NCBI GenBank assembly: GCA_900163555.1
Contig: FUHX01000013.1
Span: 1 to 64,000, forward strand
Direction of reading: 5' to 3'
Source of the DNA: Actinomycetales bacterium JB111
GTDB lineage: Bacteria; Actinomycetota; Actinomycetes; Actinomycetales; Actinomycetaceae
DNA: 64,000 bases
Shown here: one piece after another, positions 34,942 to 45,645 of the stretch
Position numbering within the stretch: the first letter of the stretch is position 1
Layout: the number at the start of each line of letters is the position of its first letter
Program-made: the position numbers and the translations under genes
Notes under the pieces: model-generated
Database searches by the model: none
What the model was told of the DNA's origin: nothing
What the model saw: the letters and a program-made list of their open reading frames with translations, nothing else

Positions 34942-37149
34942 TTACCTCACGGAAAGATTCGGGAAGGGCGCCCACTGCGGGTCGATGCCCGCTCCCAGCA
35001 GCACCAGTCCGATCGCGACGGCGGCGACCGCCGCGAGCGCGGCCGCCACGATGATCCGGCCCAACCGGCCGCGGCTGAGAGTCGCCGCGACGTCGGCCAC
35101 GCCGTCGCGCGCGTTGCCGGACGTGGGCGCGAGCCACGTCCCGACGACCGCGAGCAGGCCCGCGGCCAGCAGGACGAGCGGACCGGCGGGTTCGTCCGTC
35201 AGCAGCTCGCTCCCCATGACGACGGCGCCGGCCAGCACGAGGCCGATGACGAGCCCGAGCGCGATCGAGAGCGTGCCGATGACGGCGTGCCACGGCAGGC
35301 CGGCGACCATCCGCGCGGTGTCGCTGCGGCGCAGCCCCCGCCGGAACCGGGCGGCCCGCCGGGAGCTGATCGCCTGGCCCCACGTGGCGGCCAGGACCGC
35401 GCCCACGACGAGGAGGACGAGGAACACCCCCGGCGCGTGCGGGGCGAGGGACGCGAGCGCCAGGCCCGCGACGGTCCCGAGGAGGGGTCGCCGCTCGGGC
35501 GGCCGCGCCCAGTCGGGGACGTGGTCCGGCTGCGGTCCGGGCGACCAGCGGGTCGCGCCGTCGCGGTCGCCGAACGCGGCGAGCCCGGCGGCGTTGCGCT
35601 GGTAGGACACGGGCCCGGCCGGGCCCGGCCGGTCGCCGCCGTAGCCGGGCGGGTACGCGCCGGGCACGCCCCCGTCGGACGAGGACGCCCCGGGCGCGGG
35701 GGGCTGGGCCGAGACGCGGGTCCGGTCGCCGTACGTGCCGTCGCCCGGGCGGCCGTAGGGGTTCTCCCCCGCCGGGCCCGGCGCGAACCGGGTGGGGCCG
35801 GGATCGGCGGAGCCGGGGCCCGACGACGGCCCCGACGACGCTCCGGGGGCGCCCCAGGCGGACGGTGATCCGCCCGCGGGCGTACCCCAGGCGGGCTCCT
35901 GGCCGTCCACGGATCGACCGTCCCCAGACCAGGCGTCCGCGGACCGGGCGGCTGCTCCCGGGCGATACCCGCCGTCGGGCGGCGGGCCGTCCGCACGGGT
36001 GCCCCACGCGGGCAACGGTCCACCGACCGGGCCGCCGGCCGGGCTGCCTGCCGGCCCACCGCCGCCCCGCAGGACGTCGGTGGCCGCGTCGGCGGGGAGG
36101 ACCTGGTGGGCGAGGCCGGTCGGCTCTGCGCCGACGACGGCCGCGATCTCGTCGTCCAGCTCGTCGCGGCCGATCTCGTCGTCGATGACGGCGAGGACGA
36201 CGCCCGGGTCGATGCGGTGGGCGGGGTCCGGGCTGAGCGCGCTCGCGAGCGCCGCCGCGAGGGTGGGCTCGACGCCGTCGAGGTCGACCCGGCCGGTGGC
36301 GACCCGGCCGAGGACGGCCGCGGTGGAGCCCCGGCCGAACGGCGGGCGGCCGGTCGACGCGAACGTGAGCACGGCGGCCCAGGCCCACCAGTCGCACGCG
36401 GGGGTCGGCTCCGCGCCGGCGAGCACCTCGGGGTCGAGGTAGCCGGGTGTGCCCGTGACGAGGCCGGTCTGGGTCAGGCGTTCGTCGTCGATGACCTGGG
36501 CGATGCCGAAGTCGATGAGCACCGGTCCGGAGCGCGCGAGCATGACGTTGCCGGGCTTGAGGTCGCGGTGGACGATGCCCTCGGCGTGGATGGCGCGCAG
36601 CGCGCTCGCCAGGCCGTGGGCAAGCATGACGATCTCCTCGGCACTGAACGGCCCGTGCTCGCCGACGTCCTGCTCGAGGGTGGGGCCGTCGATGAGCTCC
36701 GTGACGACGAATGCCTCCTCGTCCTCCACCTCCGCGTCGACGACCCGGGCGACCCCTGGGTCGCGCACGCGGTGCAGGAGGGCCACCTCGCGGGACAGTC
36801 GGGTGCGGGAGGCGGGGTCTCGGGAGACGTGCGGGTGCAGGAGCTTGAGCGCGACCCGGTTGCCGTCACCGTCGAGGGCCTCGTGGACCTCGCCCATGCC
36901 TCCGGAACCGATGACGCGCAGGAGCCGGTACCCGCCGACCTCCCGGGGCGGCGGGGCGGAGCCGGGCGCCGGGGCCGAGCCGCGCGCCGGGGCCGGCACG
37001 GCAGTGCCGGGGACCGGTCCCGGCGCCTGCCACGCGGTCGCCGGGGCGGCCGCACCCTCGCCGATCGGCAGCTGCTCGGTCGCGTCCTCGGGCACGCCGG
37101 GGCCCGGGCCGGACGGCGCGGCCCGGTTCACTCCCGGCTCGGTACCCAC
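34942..37149 (-). CDS. Ser/Thr protein kinase with C-terminal membrane region
   Basis: A 735-residue Hanks-type kinase. After 70 Pro/Ala-rich residues, the kinase domain (about 74-330) shows RVIGSGGMGEVHEAL, VALKLLHPH, the catalytic loop IVHRDLKPGNVML, and DFGIAQV followed by GTPGYLDPE. About 220 residues of Gly/Pro/Ser-rich linker follow, then about four to five hydrophobic segments to the end. There are no PASTA or other sensor repeats outside the membrane, unlike PknB. HRD, DFG and the Gly loop are intact, so it should be active. The GTG start at 37149 follows TAACCT with a 6-nt gap, that is, leaderless. It is divergent from otsAB and the substrate is unknown. Confidence 0.88.
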   Translation of the reverse strand: MGTEPGVNRAAPSGPGPGVPEDATEQLPIGEGAAAPATAWQAPGPVPGTAVPAPARGSAPAPGSAPPPREVGGYRLLRVIGSGGMGEVHEALDGDGNRVALKLLHPHVSRDPASRTRLSREVALLHRVRDPGVARVVDAEVEDEEAFVVTELIDGPTLEQDVGEHGPFSAEEIVMLAHGLASALRAIHAEGIVHRDLKPGNVMLARSGPVLIDFGIAQVIDDERLTQTGLVTGTPGYLDPEVLAGAEPTPACDWWAWAAVLTFASTGRPPFGRGSTAAVLGRVATGRVDLDGVEPTLAAALASALSPDPAHRIDPGVVLAVIDDEIGRDELDDEIAAVVGAEPTGLAHQVLPADAATDVLRGGGGPAGSPAGGPVGGPLPAWGTRADGPPPDGGYRPGAAARSADAWSGDGRSVDGQEPAWGTPAGGSPSAWGAPGASSGPSSGPGSADPGPTRFAPGPAGENPYGRPGDGTYGDRTRVSAQPPAPGASSSDGGVPGAYPPGYGGDRPGPAGPVSYQRNAAGLAAFGDRDGATRWSPGPQPDHVPDWARPPERRPLLGTVAGLALASLAPHAPGVFLVLLVVGAVLAATWGQAISSRRAARFRRGLRRSDTARMVAGLPWHAVIGTLSIALGLVIGLVLAGAVVMGSELLTDEPAGPLVLLAAGLLAVVGTWLAPTSGNARDGVADVAATLSRGRLGRIIVAAALAAVAAVAIGLVLLGAGIDPQWAPFPNLSVR

Positions 37150-37155
37150 GCGCCG

Positions 37156-37161
37156 AGGTTA
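37156..37161 (-). promoter_or_regulatory. -10 hexamer TAACCT, leaderless Ser/Thr kinase gene
   Basis: On the minus strand TAACCT is followed by cggcgc and the GTG at 37149. Confidence 0.6.
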
Positions 37162-37271
37162 TCCGGGCCGGGCGTCACCGGGCGTGCGGCGCGACGGCCA
37201 GCCCTCCCCGGGCGAGGGTCGTTCGGGACCCGACCGGCGGCGTCGGGCGAGCATTCTTCGCCGCGGCCACC

Positions 37272-37277
37272 TAACGT
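37272..37277 (+). promoter_or_regulatory. -10 hexamer TAACGT of otsAB
   Basis: TAACGT lies 35 bp before the otsA ATG, and AGGAGGAG at 37303-37310 is a strong ribosome binding site. This is a leadered promoter, in contrast to the divergent kinase gene. Confidence 0.5.
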
Positions 37278-37312
37278 GGGACGGAGAACCACGTCACACA
37301 CCAGGAGGAGTC

Positions 37313-38803
37313 ATGTCAGAGGATCACGACGGCGGCTACGACCTCGTGGTGGTGGCCAACCGTCTCGCGGTCGATGCGGTCCACGACGAGGACACAGACG
37401 ACACCGGCGTCAGCACCGACGCCTCCGGCCGGAGGTGGCGCCGCTCCCCCGGCGGACTCGTCACCGCGCTCGCGCCGATCATGCGCCCGGCCGACGCGGC
37501 CTGGATCGGCTGGTCCGGCTCGGCCAGCGACTCCCCCACCCTCGAGCCCTTCGACGCCGAGGACATGCACCTCGTCCCGGTCCACCTCACGGCCGACGAG
37601 GTCAAGCTCTACTACGAGGGCATGTCGAACGGGACGCTGTGGCCGCTGTACCACGACGTCATCGTGCCGCCGGAGTTCCACCGCGAGTGGTGGGACGCCT
37701 ACCGGAAGGTCAACCAGCGGTTCGCGGACGCCGCGGTCGAGACGGTCGCCGAGGGCGGCAGCGTGTGGGTGCACGACTACCAGCTGCAGCTCGTGCCCGC
37801 CCTCATCCGGTCCAGGCGGCCGGACGTGAAGATCGGCTACTTCCACCACATCCCGTTCCCGCCGGTCGAGATCTTCACGCAGCTGCCCTGGCGCAAGCAG
37901 GTCGTCGACGGTCTGCTCGGCGCGGACGTCGTCGGGTTCCAGCGGGACTCTGACGCGGGCAACTTCCTGCGGGCCACGCGCCGACTGACCGACAACACGA
38001 CCAAGGGCGACCAGGTGCGCGTGCGGACGAGCCGCCACCTGACCGAGGAGCGGTACGTGCGGGCGCGGGCGTTCCCCATCTCGATCTCCTCCGAGGACTT
38101 CGCGGCCGTGGCCGCGAAGCCGGAGGTGCGCGCCCGGGCGCGCGAGATCCGCAGGGAGCTCGGGGAGCCGACGACGATCCTGCTCGGCGTGGACCGCCTC
38201 GACTACACGAAGGGCATCCTCCACCGCCTCAAGGCCTACGGGGAGCTGCTCAGCGACGGCCTGCTCAAGTCCGCGGACACGGTCCTCGTGCAGGTGGCCT
38301 CGCCGTCGCGCGAGCGGGTCGAGCACTACAAGCTCCTGCGCGACGACGTGGAGCAGACGGTCGCGCGGATCAACGGCGACCACGGCGGGATCGGGTCCGC
38401 GCCGATCAACTACCTCCACCAGTCCGTCGGCATGGAGGAGATGGCCGCCCTGTACCTGGCGGCGGACGTCGCGCTCGTGACCTCGCTGCGCGACGGCATG
38501 AACCTCGTCGCCAAGGAGTACGTGGCCGCGCGGGAGGATCTCGGCGGCGCGCTCGTGCTGTCGGAGTTCACGGGGGCCGCCGACGAGCTGCCGCAGGCCT
38601 TCCTCGTCAACCCGCACGACATCGACGGCCTCAAGGCGGCGATCGTCCGCGCCACGCGCGTCGAGCCCGCGGAGGGCCGACGTCGGATGCGGGCCATGCG
38701 CAGGCGGATCATGCGCCACGACGTCCACCGGTGGGCCGACGACTTCCTCGGCTACCTCGCCATGGCGGCCCCCGGGCCGCGTCCGACCCAGGAGGATTCA
38801 TGA
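37313..38803 (+). CDS. otsA: Trehalose-6-phosphate synthase
   Basis: Retaining GT20 glycosyltransferase (496 residues) that joins a nucleotide-activated glucose to glucose-6-phosphate, forming trehalose-6-phosphate. Seen: LVVVANRLAVD and RSPGGLVTAL at the donor-phosphate loop, WVHDYQLQLVPALI, GYFHHIPFPP, VDRLDYTKGI, and SLRDGMNLVAKEYVA near the C-terminus. Length is normal. AGGAGGAG precedes the ATG. The stop overlaps the otsB start as ATGA, so the two-step trehalose pathway is a coupled operon, likely used in osmotic and desiccation stress. Confidence 0.95.
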   Translation: MSEDHDGGYDLVVVANRLAVDAVHDEDTDDTGVSTDASGRRWRRSPGGLVTALAPIMRPADAAWIGWSGSASDSPTLEPFDAEDMHLVPVHLTADEVKLYYEGMSNGTLWPLYHDVIVPPEFHREWWDAYRKVNQRFADAAVETVAEGGSVWVHDYQLQLVPALIRSRRPDVKIGYFHHIPFPPVEIFTQLPWRKQVVDGLLGADVVGFQRDSDAGNFLRATRRLTDNTTKGDQVRVRTSRHLTEERYVRARAFPISISSEDFAAVAAKPEVRARAREIRRELGEPTTILLGVDRLDYTKGILHRLKAYGELLSDGLLKSADTVLVQVASPSRERVEHYKLLRDDVEQTVARINGDHGGIGSAPINYLHQSVGMEEMAALYLAADVALVTSLRDGMNLVAKEYVAAREDLGGALVLSEFTGAADELPQAFLVNPHDIDGLKAAIVRATRVEPAEGRRRMRAMRRRIMRHDVHRWADDFLGYLAMAAPGPRPTQEDS

Positions 38804-39717
38804 CACACCGCCCCGACGACGACGCGACCGCCGGCGCGGCCGGCTCACCGGCCGCCTTCGACCCCGCCACCTTCGACCCGGGCGTGCCCGGCCCGGGCAT
38901 CGACTCGCCGACCTTCACGGCCCACCTCCAGCCGGAGCTCGACGCCGCGGTCACGGCCTTCGCGACGCACGGCACGATCCTGCTCGCCCTCGACTTCGAC
39001 GGCGTGCTCGCGCCGCTCGTCGACGACCCGGCGGCGTCCGCGATGACCGACGCGGCCGTCTGGGCACTGCACGAGCTGGCCGGGCTGACGGGCGTCGAGA
39101 TCGCGATCGTCACCGGGCGGGACGCCGAGACACTGGTGGGTCTCGCGGACCTGCCGGACGGCACGCGGATCGTCGCCTCCCACGGCGGCGAGCGCGGCCG
39201 CGTGCGGGTCGGCGGCGACGGCGGGGCGGAGCTGGTCGCCGAGCCGCTGGACCTGGACCCGGAGCTCGTCGACCTGCGCGGGGAGGTCCTGCGCGAGGTC
39301 GAGGCGATCCACGCGGCGCACCCGGACACGAAGATCGAGCGCAAGCCGGCGTCCGTCACCCTGCACACCCGGGGCATGGACGAGCACGAGGCCCGCGCCG
39401 TGACGACCGCGCTGCTCGGTGGTCCCGCGGGGCTGCCGGGCGTCCGCGTGATCTCGGGCCACGACATGCTCGAGATGTCCGTCCTCACCGTCACCAAGGG
39501 CGACGGGGTGCTCGACCTGCGGTCCGAGACCGGGGTCGACGCGATCCTCTACGCCGGCGACGACCGGACGGACGAGGACGCCTTCGCCGTGCTCGACGGC
39601 GGCGACCTCGGCATCAAGGTCGGCGACGCGGAGACCGTCGCCCCCTTCCGCGTGGGCGACCCGGACGAGTTCACGGTGGTGCTCGCGAGGATCGCGCAGC
39701 TCCGGTCGCGGGACTGA
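38800..39717 (+). CDS. otsB: Trehalose-6-phosphate phosphatase
   Basis: HAD-superfamily phosphatase (305 residues) that releases free trehalose. Motif I is LALDFDGVLAPLV (about 63-75) with both Asp residues, motif II includes IVTGRD, and motif IV is AGDDRTDEDAF. A cap region lies between. About 50 Pro/Ala/Phe-containing residues precede the domain and are not conserved in the family. It is translated with otsA through a 4-bp overlap. Confidence 0.93.
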   Translation: MTHRPDDDATAGAAGSPAAFDPATFDPGVPGPGIDSPTFTAHLQPELDAAVTAFATHGTILLALDFDGVLAPLVDDPAASAMTDAAVWALHELAGLTGVEIAIVTGRDAETLVGLADLPDGTRIVASHGGERGRVRVGGDGGAELVAEPLDLDPELVDLRGEVLREVEAIHAAHPDTKIERKPASVTLHTRGMDEHEARAVTTALLGGPAGLPGVRVISGHDMLEMSVLTVTKGDGVLDLRSETGVDAILYAGDDRTDEDAFAVLDGGDLGIKVGDAETVAPFRVGDPDEFTVVLARIAQLRSRD

Positions 39718-39907
39718 GGCCCTCCCACGGACGTCGCCCGAGGTGACCGGCCGGTGAACGATTCGCCGGGCACTCCCCGGCGACGCCGTCGTCGTGCGAA
39801 GATCACGAGGCAGCGTGGCGACGTGCGGCGCTGCGCGCGTCATCGCTGACGCGCTCGCTCTTCACGACGGATCGTCCGGCACGTACCTGCCGGTGGAGGG
39901 AAACATC

Positions 39908-41032
<1,125 letters not shown>

Positions 41033-41039
41033 TCCGAGA

Positions 41040-41085
41040 GGTCGGCCGACCCCGGGGTTCGTCTGCCCCGTGGGGTCGGCCGACC
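41040..41085. terminator. Terminator after the sugar ABC ATPase
   Basis: Fourteen-base perfect arms (41040-41053 and 41072-41085) around an 18-nt loop that itself begins ggggt and ends ccccgt and can extend the stem. It lies 8 bp past the stop. Confidence 0.7.
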
Positions 41086-41247
41086 CCACGGTCCCCGGCC
41101 GGGGGCGCGCACCGCGTCGCCCCTGGCCCGGGATAGGGCCCGGGCCGGGGGCCGGCGCCGCCACCGGCGGCGGCCGACGCGGGCCGCCCCCTCGTCCGCG
41201 GCGAGCCGTCCGCACACCCATCGCGCGCCGTCGGGGAGGATGGGGAC

Positions 41248-42510
41248 ATGGCCACCGAACGTCAGATCACGGCCGCGGTCGTGGACCCGGGCCTGCTCAG
41301 CCTGCCCTGGGACGTGCCGCTGGTCGACTGGCCGTCGGACGTGCTCGCCGCGCTCCCCCGCGGGATCTCGCGCCACATCGTCCGCTTCGTCCGCACGACG
41401 ACCGGCCTGGTCGCGGTCAAGGAGATCGGCGACTCGGTCGCGCACGGCGAGTACGACATGCTGCGCACGCTCGACCGGCTCGGCGCGCCCGCCGTCCAGC
41501 CGCTCGCGGTGGTCTCCGGCCGGACGTCCGTGGACGGCGAGCCGCTGAGCTCCGCCCTGGTCACGCGCCACCTGGCGTACACGCTCCCCTACCGCGCACT
41601 GTTCAGCCAGCACATGCGGCCGGAGATCCTCACGCGGCTCATCGACGCGCTCGCGGTCCTGCTCGTCCGGCTGCACCTGCTCGGCTTCTTCTGGGGCGAC
41701 GTCTCCCTGTCCAACACCCTGTTCCGCCGGGACGCCGGGGCGTTCACCGCCTACCTGGTCGACGCGGAGACCGGCGAGCTGCACCCGCCCCTGTCGGACC
41801 ACAAGCGCAGCTACGACCTGGACCTCGCGCGGACGAACATCATCGGGGAGCTCATGGACCTCCAGGCGGGCGAGATCGCCCCGGCCGAGGTGGACACGAT
41901 CGCGGTGGGCGACCAGATCGTCGAGCGGTACGAGACGCTGTGGACCGAGCTCACGCGGCGGGAGAGCTTCTCCGCCGGCGAGCTGTGGCGGGTCGAGGAG
42001 CGGATGAACCGGCTCAACAAGCTCGGCTTCGACGTGGACGAGATCGACATCACGACCGACATCTCCGGCACGACCGTGTCCATCCAGCCGAAGGTCGTCG
42101 ACGCCGGCCACTTCAACCGGCAGGTCATGCGCCTGACCGGGCTGGACGTGCAGGAGAACCAGGGCCGTCGGATGCTCAACGACCTCGAGCAGTACCGGGT
42201 GCGCACCGGCCAGCACGGCGACGACCTGTCGATGGTCGCGCACGAGTGGCTGTCGGACGTCTTCGAGCCGACGGTGCGGGCCGTGCCGGTCGAGCTGCGC
42301 CGCAAGCTCGAGCCGGCGGAGATCTTCCACGAGGTGCTCGAGCACCGCTGGTACATCTCCCAGGACCAGCAGCGGGACGTGCCGATGGCCGAGGCGGTCG
42401 CCTCCTACGTGCGGGAGGTGCTCGCGCACCGCCGCGACGAGCGCCGGCTGCTCGACGCCGACGACCCGGGACGCGACTCGCCGTCGGCCTCGGCCCCGCC
42501 GGTCAGATAG
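41248..42510 (+). CDS. DUF4032 protein with kinase-like features
   Basis: A 420-residue cytosolic protein of the actinobacterial DUF4032 family. The N-terminal half has traits of an aminoglycoside-phosphotransferase/LPS-kinase-like fold: VAVKEIGD as possible nucleotide lysine, FFWGDVSLSNTLF as catalytic-loop-like segment, and LVDAETGEL where DFG would lie. The second half (about 210-400) is the family-specific DUF4032 part with EERMNRLNKLGFDVDE and HEVLEHRWYISQD. No substrate is known. GGGGAGGATGGGGAC before the ATG gives the ribosome site. Kinase activity is inferred from the motif pattern only. Confidence 0.75.
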   Translation: MATERQITAAVVDPGLLSLPWDVPLVDWPSDVLAALPRGISRHIVRFVRTTTGLVAVKEIGDSVAHGEYDMLRTLDRLGAPAVQPLAVVSGRTSVDGEPLSSALVTRHLAYTLPYRALFSQHMRPEILTRLIDALAVLLVRLHLLGFFWGDVSLSNTLFRRDAGAFTAYLVDAETGELHPPLSDHKRSYDLDLARTNIIGELMDLQAGEIAPAEVDTIAVGDQIVERYETLWTELTRRESFSAGELWRVEERMNRLNKLGFDVDEIDITTDISGTTVSIQPKVVDAGHFNRQVMRLTGLDVQENQGRRMLNDLEQYRVRTGQHGDDLSMVAHEWLSDVFEPTVRAVPVELRRKLEPAEIFHEVLEHRWYISQDQQRDVPMAEAVASYVREVLAHRRDERRLLDADDPGRDSPSASAPPVR

Positions 42511-42522
42511 GTCGGCGTCGGT

Positions 42523-42930
42523 CTACTCGTCGGCGTCGCCCGCCGGGCGCGGCGGGATGACGAGGTTGCCCTTGCTGTCCGTGCGCCGGCCCAGGTAGGC
42601 GGCCATCAGCATCTCGGCGGCGGCGTCGTACAGGAGCGCGACGGCGCCGAACGCCGGAAGCAGGCCCTTCGAGCGCCCGGACCGCCGGGCCGCGCGGGAG
42701 CGACGGACGAGCAGCGCGGCCGTGGCCACCTCGGCGATCGCGACGCCGCGCAGGATCCACGGGCGGTCGATCGCGATCGTCCGGTAGAAGCCCCACAGGT
42801 CGCGCACGGTCTGCGGGACCCGCGGGTCCCGCTCGTCGACGACGAGGCCGTCCCCGGCGATGAGCGCCTCGCTCGCGAGGTCGGCGAACTCGGCCGAGGT
42901 CAGCTCCTCGGTCGCGGCCTGCTCCGTCAT
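42523..42930 (-). CDS. Small protein with one hydrophobic segment, unknown function
   Basis: A 135-residue protein that I do not recognise. The N-terminal half is acidic, followed by DLWGFYRTIAIDRPWILRG, an Arg-rich patch (LLVRRSRAARRSGRSKG), and one hydrophobic segment FGAVALLYDAAAEMLMAAYL near residues 93-112. Its ATG overlaps the rlmB stop by 4 bp (ATGA), so it is translated with the rlmB-cysS unit. It converges on the DUF4032 gene with only 12 bp between the stops. Confidence 0.7.
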   Translation of the reverse strand: MTEQAATEELTSAEFADLASEALIAGDGLVVDERDPRVPQTVRDLWGFYRTIAIDRPWILRGVAIAEVATAALLVRRSRAARRSGRSKGLLPAFGAVALLYDAAAEMLMAAYLGRRTDSKGNLVIPPRPAGDADE

Positions 42931-43949
42931 TCCGCGTCCCCCTCGGCCCGGGCGCCCTCGAGGCGCTTCTGGTCCACCTCGTACAGCGCGATGCCGGTGG
43001 CGACCGCCGCGTTGAGCGACTCCACATCCGCGCCGATCGGGATGGAGGCGACGACGTCGCACGTCTCGCGGACGAGCCGGGACAGGCCCTTGCCCTCGGA
43101 ACCGGTGACGAGCACGAGCGGGGCGGTCGCGAGCTCGAGGTCGCGGATCGACACGCTCCCCTCCCCGTCCAGCCCGACGACGAAGCAGCCCGCCTTCTTC
43201 GCCTCGCCGAGCGCGCGGGTCAGGTTCGTCTCCCGCGCGACCGGCACGCGGGCGGCCGCGCCGGCCGACACCTTCCAGACCGTCGAGTTCACGCTGGCGG
43301 ACCGGCGCTCGGGGATGAGCACGCCGTGGGCCCCGAACGCGCCGGCGGACCGCAGGACGGCACCGAGGTTGTGCGGGTCCGTCACGGAGTCCAGGGCGAC
43401 GATCAGGGGGTCCTCGCCGCGCCGGGCGGCGCGGTCGAGCAGGTCGACGACGTCCGCGTACTCGTAGGACGCGATCGCGATGGCGACGCCCTGGTGGCTG
43501 CCGGAGTCCGTGAGCAGGTCGAGCTCGGTGCGGCCGAGCTCGACCATGGGCGCCCCGAGCGCGGTCGCGGTCCGGACCACCTCGGCGAGCCGCTCGTCCG
43601 AGGTGGCCGATCCGGAGATGAGCACGTGGGACATGGTCACCCCCGCGCGCACCGCCTCGGCCACGGGGTTGCGCCCGATGACCAGCTCGGCGTCCGCCGC
43701 GATGCCGATCTTCGCCCGGAGCTTCGCGGCGCGGTCGGCCGCCAGGGCCGCCTGCGCCTTGGGGTCCGCCTTCGCGCGGCGCGCGCTGACGGCCGCCTTC
43801 TTCGCGGCCGGGTGGTAGGTACGCTCCTCCGCCTTCGGCGTCGGCCCCCTGCCCTCCAGGCCGCGGCGGCGCTGGCCGCCGGACCCCTTGGTCGCCTGCT
43901 TCTTCGTCGTCTTGCGCACCGCACCACGACGCTGGGAGTTCCCGGCCAT
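42927..43949 (-). CDS. rlmB: 23S rRNA 2'-O-ribose methyltransferase, RlmB/TrmH type
   Basis: SPOUT-class methyltransferase (340 residues) of the RlmB/TrmH family, acting on 23S rRNA Gm2251-type sites. A Lys/Arg-rich N-terminal extension of about 90 residues precedes the substrate-binding domain (VIGRNPVAEAVRAGV). The SPOUT domain has the three motifs: DSVTDPHNLGAVLRSAGAFG, LVTGSEGKGLSRL and IPIGADVESLNAAVATGIALYE, which form the knot and the SAM site. Its ATG shares 1 nt with the cysS stop. The pairing cysS-rlmB is standard in actinobacteria. A tRNA target cannot be ruled out from sequence. Confidence 0.9.
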   Translation of the reverse strand: MAGNSQRRGAVRKTTKKQATKGSGGQRRRGLEGRGPTPKAEERTYHPAAKKAAVSARRAKADPKAQAALAADRAAKLRAKIGIAADAELVIGRNPVAEAVRAGVTMSHVLISGSATSDERLAEVVRTATALGAPMVELGRTELDLLTDSGSHQGVAIAIASYEYADVVDLLDRAARRGEDPLIVALDSVTDPHNLGAVLRSAGAFGAHGVLIPERRSASVNSTVWKVSAGAAARVPVARETNLTRALGEAKKAGCFVVGLDGEGSVSIRDLELATAPLVLVTGSEGKGLSRLVRETCDVVASIPIGADVESLNAAVATGIALYEVDQKRLEGARAEGDAE

Positions 43950-45391
43950 CAGGCGCCTCCTGCCACGTGCCAGCGGGCCCCGCCCGCGCCGTCCTCGACC
44001 GAGATCCCGGCCGAGGTGAGTCGATCGCGCACCGCGTCGGCGCGCGCGTAGTCCTTCGCCGCTCGCGCCTCGGCGCGCTCCGCGAGCGCGTCCTCCACGA
44101 GCGCGGCGAGCGCCTCGCGCGTGGAGTCCGAGCCTGAGGCGCCGGAACCGAGGGTCGCCGACCGCCAGGGGGCGGCGAGCGGGTCGAGCCCGAGGACGTC
44201 GAGCATGGCCCGCACGCGCACCTGCGCGGTCCGGACCCGGTCCGCGTCCTGCTCGGCGAGCGCCGTGTTCCCGGCGCGCAGCTCGGCGTGCACGGCCGCG
44301 AGGGCGGCCGAGACGCCGAGGTCGTCGTCCATCGCCGCGACGAAGTCGTCCGGCAGCGCGCCCGCGGCGGCGAGCTCGTCCGCCGTCGCCTCGCCGGTCT
44401 CCTCGGCCGCGCGCGTGACGAACGCGGTGATGCGCTCCCACTGCGTGGCGGCCTCGGTGAGCGAGACGGCGGAGAACTCCACGGCGCTGCGGTAGTGCGC
44501 GGAGGCGAGCGCCAGGCGTACGACGGGGGCCGAGGCCGTCCTCAGCACCTCCGACACGGTGAGCGCGTTGCCGAGGGACTTGCCCATCTTCTCGCCGGCC
44601 ACGACCACCCACGCGTTGTGCAGCCAGAGGCGGGCGAACCCGTACCCGGCGGCGCGCGACTGGGCCTGCTCGTTCTCGTGGTGGGGGAAGCGCAGGTCGA
44701 TGCCGCCCGCGTGGATGTCGAACTCCTCGCCGAGGTAGCGGTGCGCCATCGCGGAGCACTCGAGGTGCCAGCCCGGACGGCCGCGACCGTACGGCGTGTC
44801 CCAGGCGGCGGTCTCCGGCTCGCCCGGGCGCGGCGCCTTCCACAGGGCGAAGTCGAGCGGGTCCTGCTTGTCCGGGGCGGCGTCGGCCTCGTCCGCGACG
44901 GAGCTGCCGGCCCGCTGGTTCGTCAGCGCGCCGTAGTCCTCGAAGGAACGCACGGAGAAGTACACGTTGCCGGGGTCGCCCGCGTACGCGTGGCCGCGGG
45001 ACTCGAGGCGCTGCATGAACGCGATCATCTCGGGCACGTGCCCGGTGGCGCGGGGCTCGTAGGTGGGCGGCAGGACGCCGAGCGCGGCGTACGCCTCGGT
45101 GAACTCGCGCTCGAACCGGTACGCCCAGGCGAACCACTGCGCGCCCGCCTCGGCGGACTTGGTGAGGATCTTGTCGTCGATGTCCGTGACGTTGCGGATG
45201 AGCGTGACGTCCAGGCCACCGCGACGCAGCCATCGGTTCAGGATGTCGAACGCGATCGCGGACCGCAGGTGACCGACGTGGGGCGCGCCCTGCACGGTGG
45301 CGCCACACAGGTAGATGCCGACCTTGCCGGGGGTGACCGGCGTGAAGGGGACATCCGTCCGGGACGCTGTGTCGTGCAGGCGAAGACTCAC
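43949..45391 (-). CDS. cysS: Cysteinyl-tRNA synthetase
   Basis: Class I synthetase (480 residues) charging tRNA-Cys. Motifs: [19 protein letters not shown] (HIGH-type HVGH near residue 37, and a zinc Cys), [15 protein letters not shown] with a second zinc Cys, [14 protein letters not shown], and the KMSKS loop as EKMGKSLGN. The C-terminal helical domain is present. This is CysS rather than the mycothiol enzyme MshC, by length and the intact anticodon-binding region. The GTG at 45391 lies 7 nt after TAGGCT, so it may be leaderless. It is the head of the cysS-rlmB-small protein unit. Confidence 0.93.
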   Translation of the reverse strand: MSLRLHDTASRTDVPFTPVTPGKVGIYLCGATVQGAPHVGHLRSAIAFDILNRWLRRGGLDVTLIRNVTDIDDKILTKSAEAGAQWFAWAYRFEREFTEAYAALGVLPPTYEPRATGHVPEMIAFMQRLESRGHAYAGDPGNVYFSVRSFEDYGALTNQRAGSSVADEADAAPDKQDPLDFALWKAPRPGEPETAAWDTPYGRGRPGWHLECSAMAHRYLGEEFDIHAGGIDLRFPHHENEQAQSRAAGYGFARLWLHNAWVVVAGEKMGKSLGNALTVSEVLRTASAPVVRLALASAHYRSAVEFSAVSLTEAATQWERITAFVTRAAEETGEATADELAAAGALPDDFVAAMDDDLGVSAALAAVHAELRAGNTALAEQDADRVRTAQVRVRAMLDVLGLDPLAAPWRSATLGSGASGSDSTREALAALVEDALAERAEARAAKDYARADAVRDRLTSAGISVEDGAGGARWHVAGGA

Positions 45392-45398
45392 ACCGGCC

Positions 45399-45404
45399 AG
45401 CCTA
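45399..45404 (-). promoter_or_regulatory. -10 hexamer TAGGCT, cysS
   Basis: On the minus strand TAGGCT is followed by seven bases and the GTG at 45391, close to the leaderless spacing seen elsewhere. Confidence 0.45.
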
Positions 45405-45633
45405 ACGAGCCGACGCCCCGCGGGGACGGAGATTCTGGGCACGCCCGGCGAGCAGGGCGAGCAGCGGGACGAGCGCCCGGACGAGCACCGATCCGCGCAC
45501 GCGGACGAACCCCGGGCGAGCATCCGGTCGCGCGGCCGGACCCGCGGCCGACCGCGCGCTCGGCCGAGCGCCCGGCCGAGCGCCACACCGTCCAGAGTCA
45601 CCCCAAAGTCGCCCGCCGGACACCCGACCGGGT

Positions 45634-45639
45634 TAGGTT
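45634..45639 (+). promoter_or_regulatory. -10 hexamer TAGGTT, leaderless UMF1-type transporter gene
   Basis: TAGGTT, six bases (gcgacg), then the ATG at 45646, without a ribosome binding site. Confidence 0.55.
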
Positions 45640-45645
45640 GCGACG

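Noticed and set aside
45392-45645. Coding capacity in the cysS-transporter gap
   Set aside because: Only Arg/Pro/Gly-rich frames are present, made of gcccggccgagcg-like repeats, with no start signal; it is treated as a divergent promoter region.
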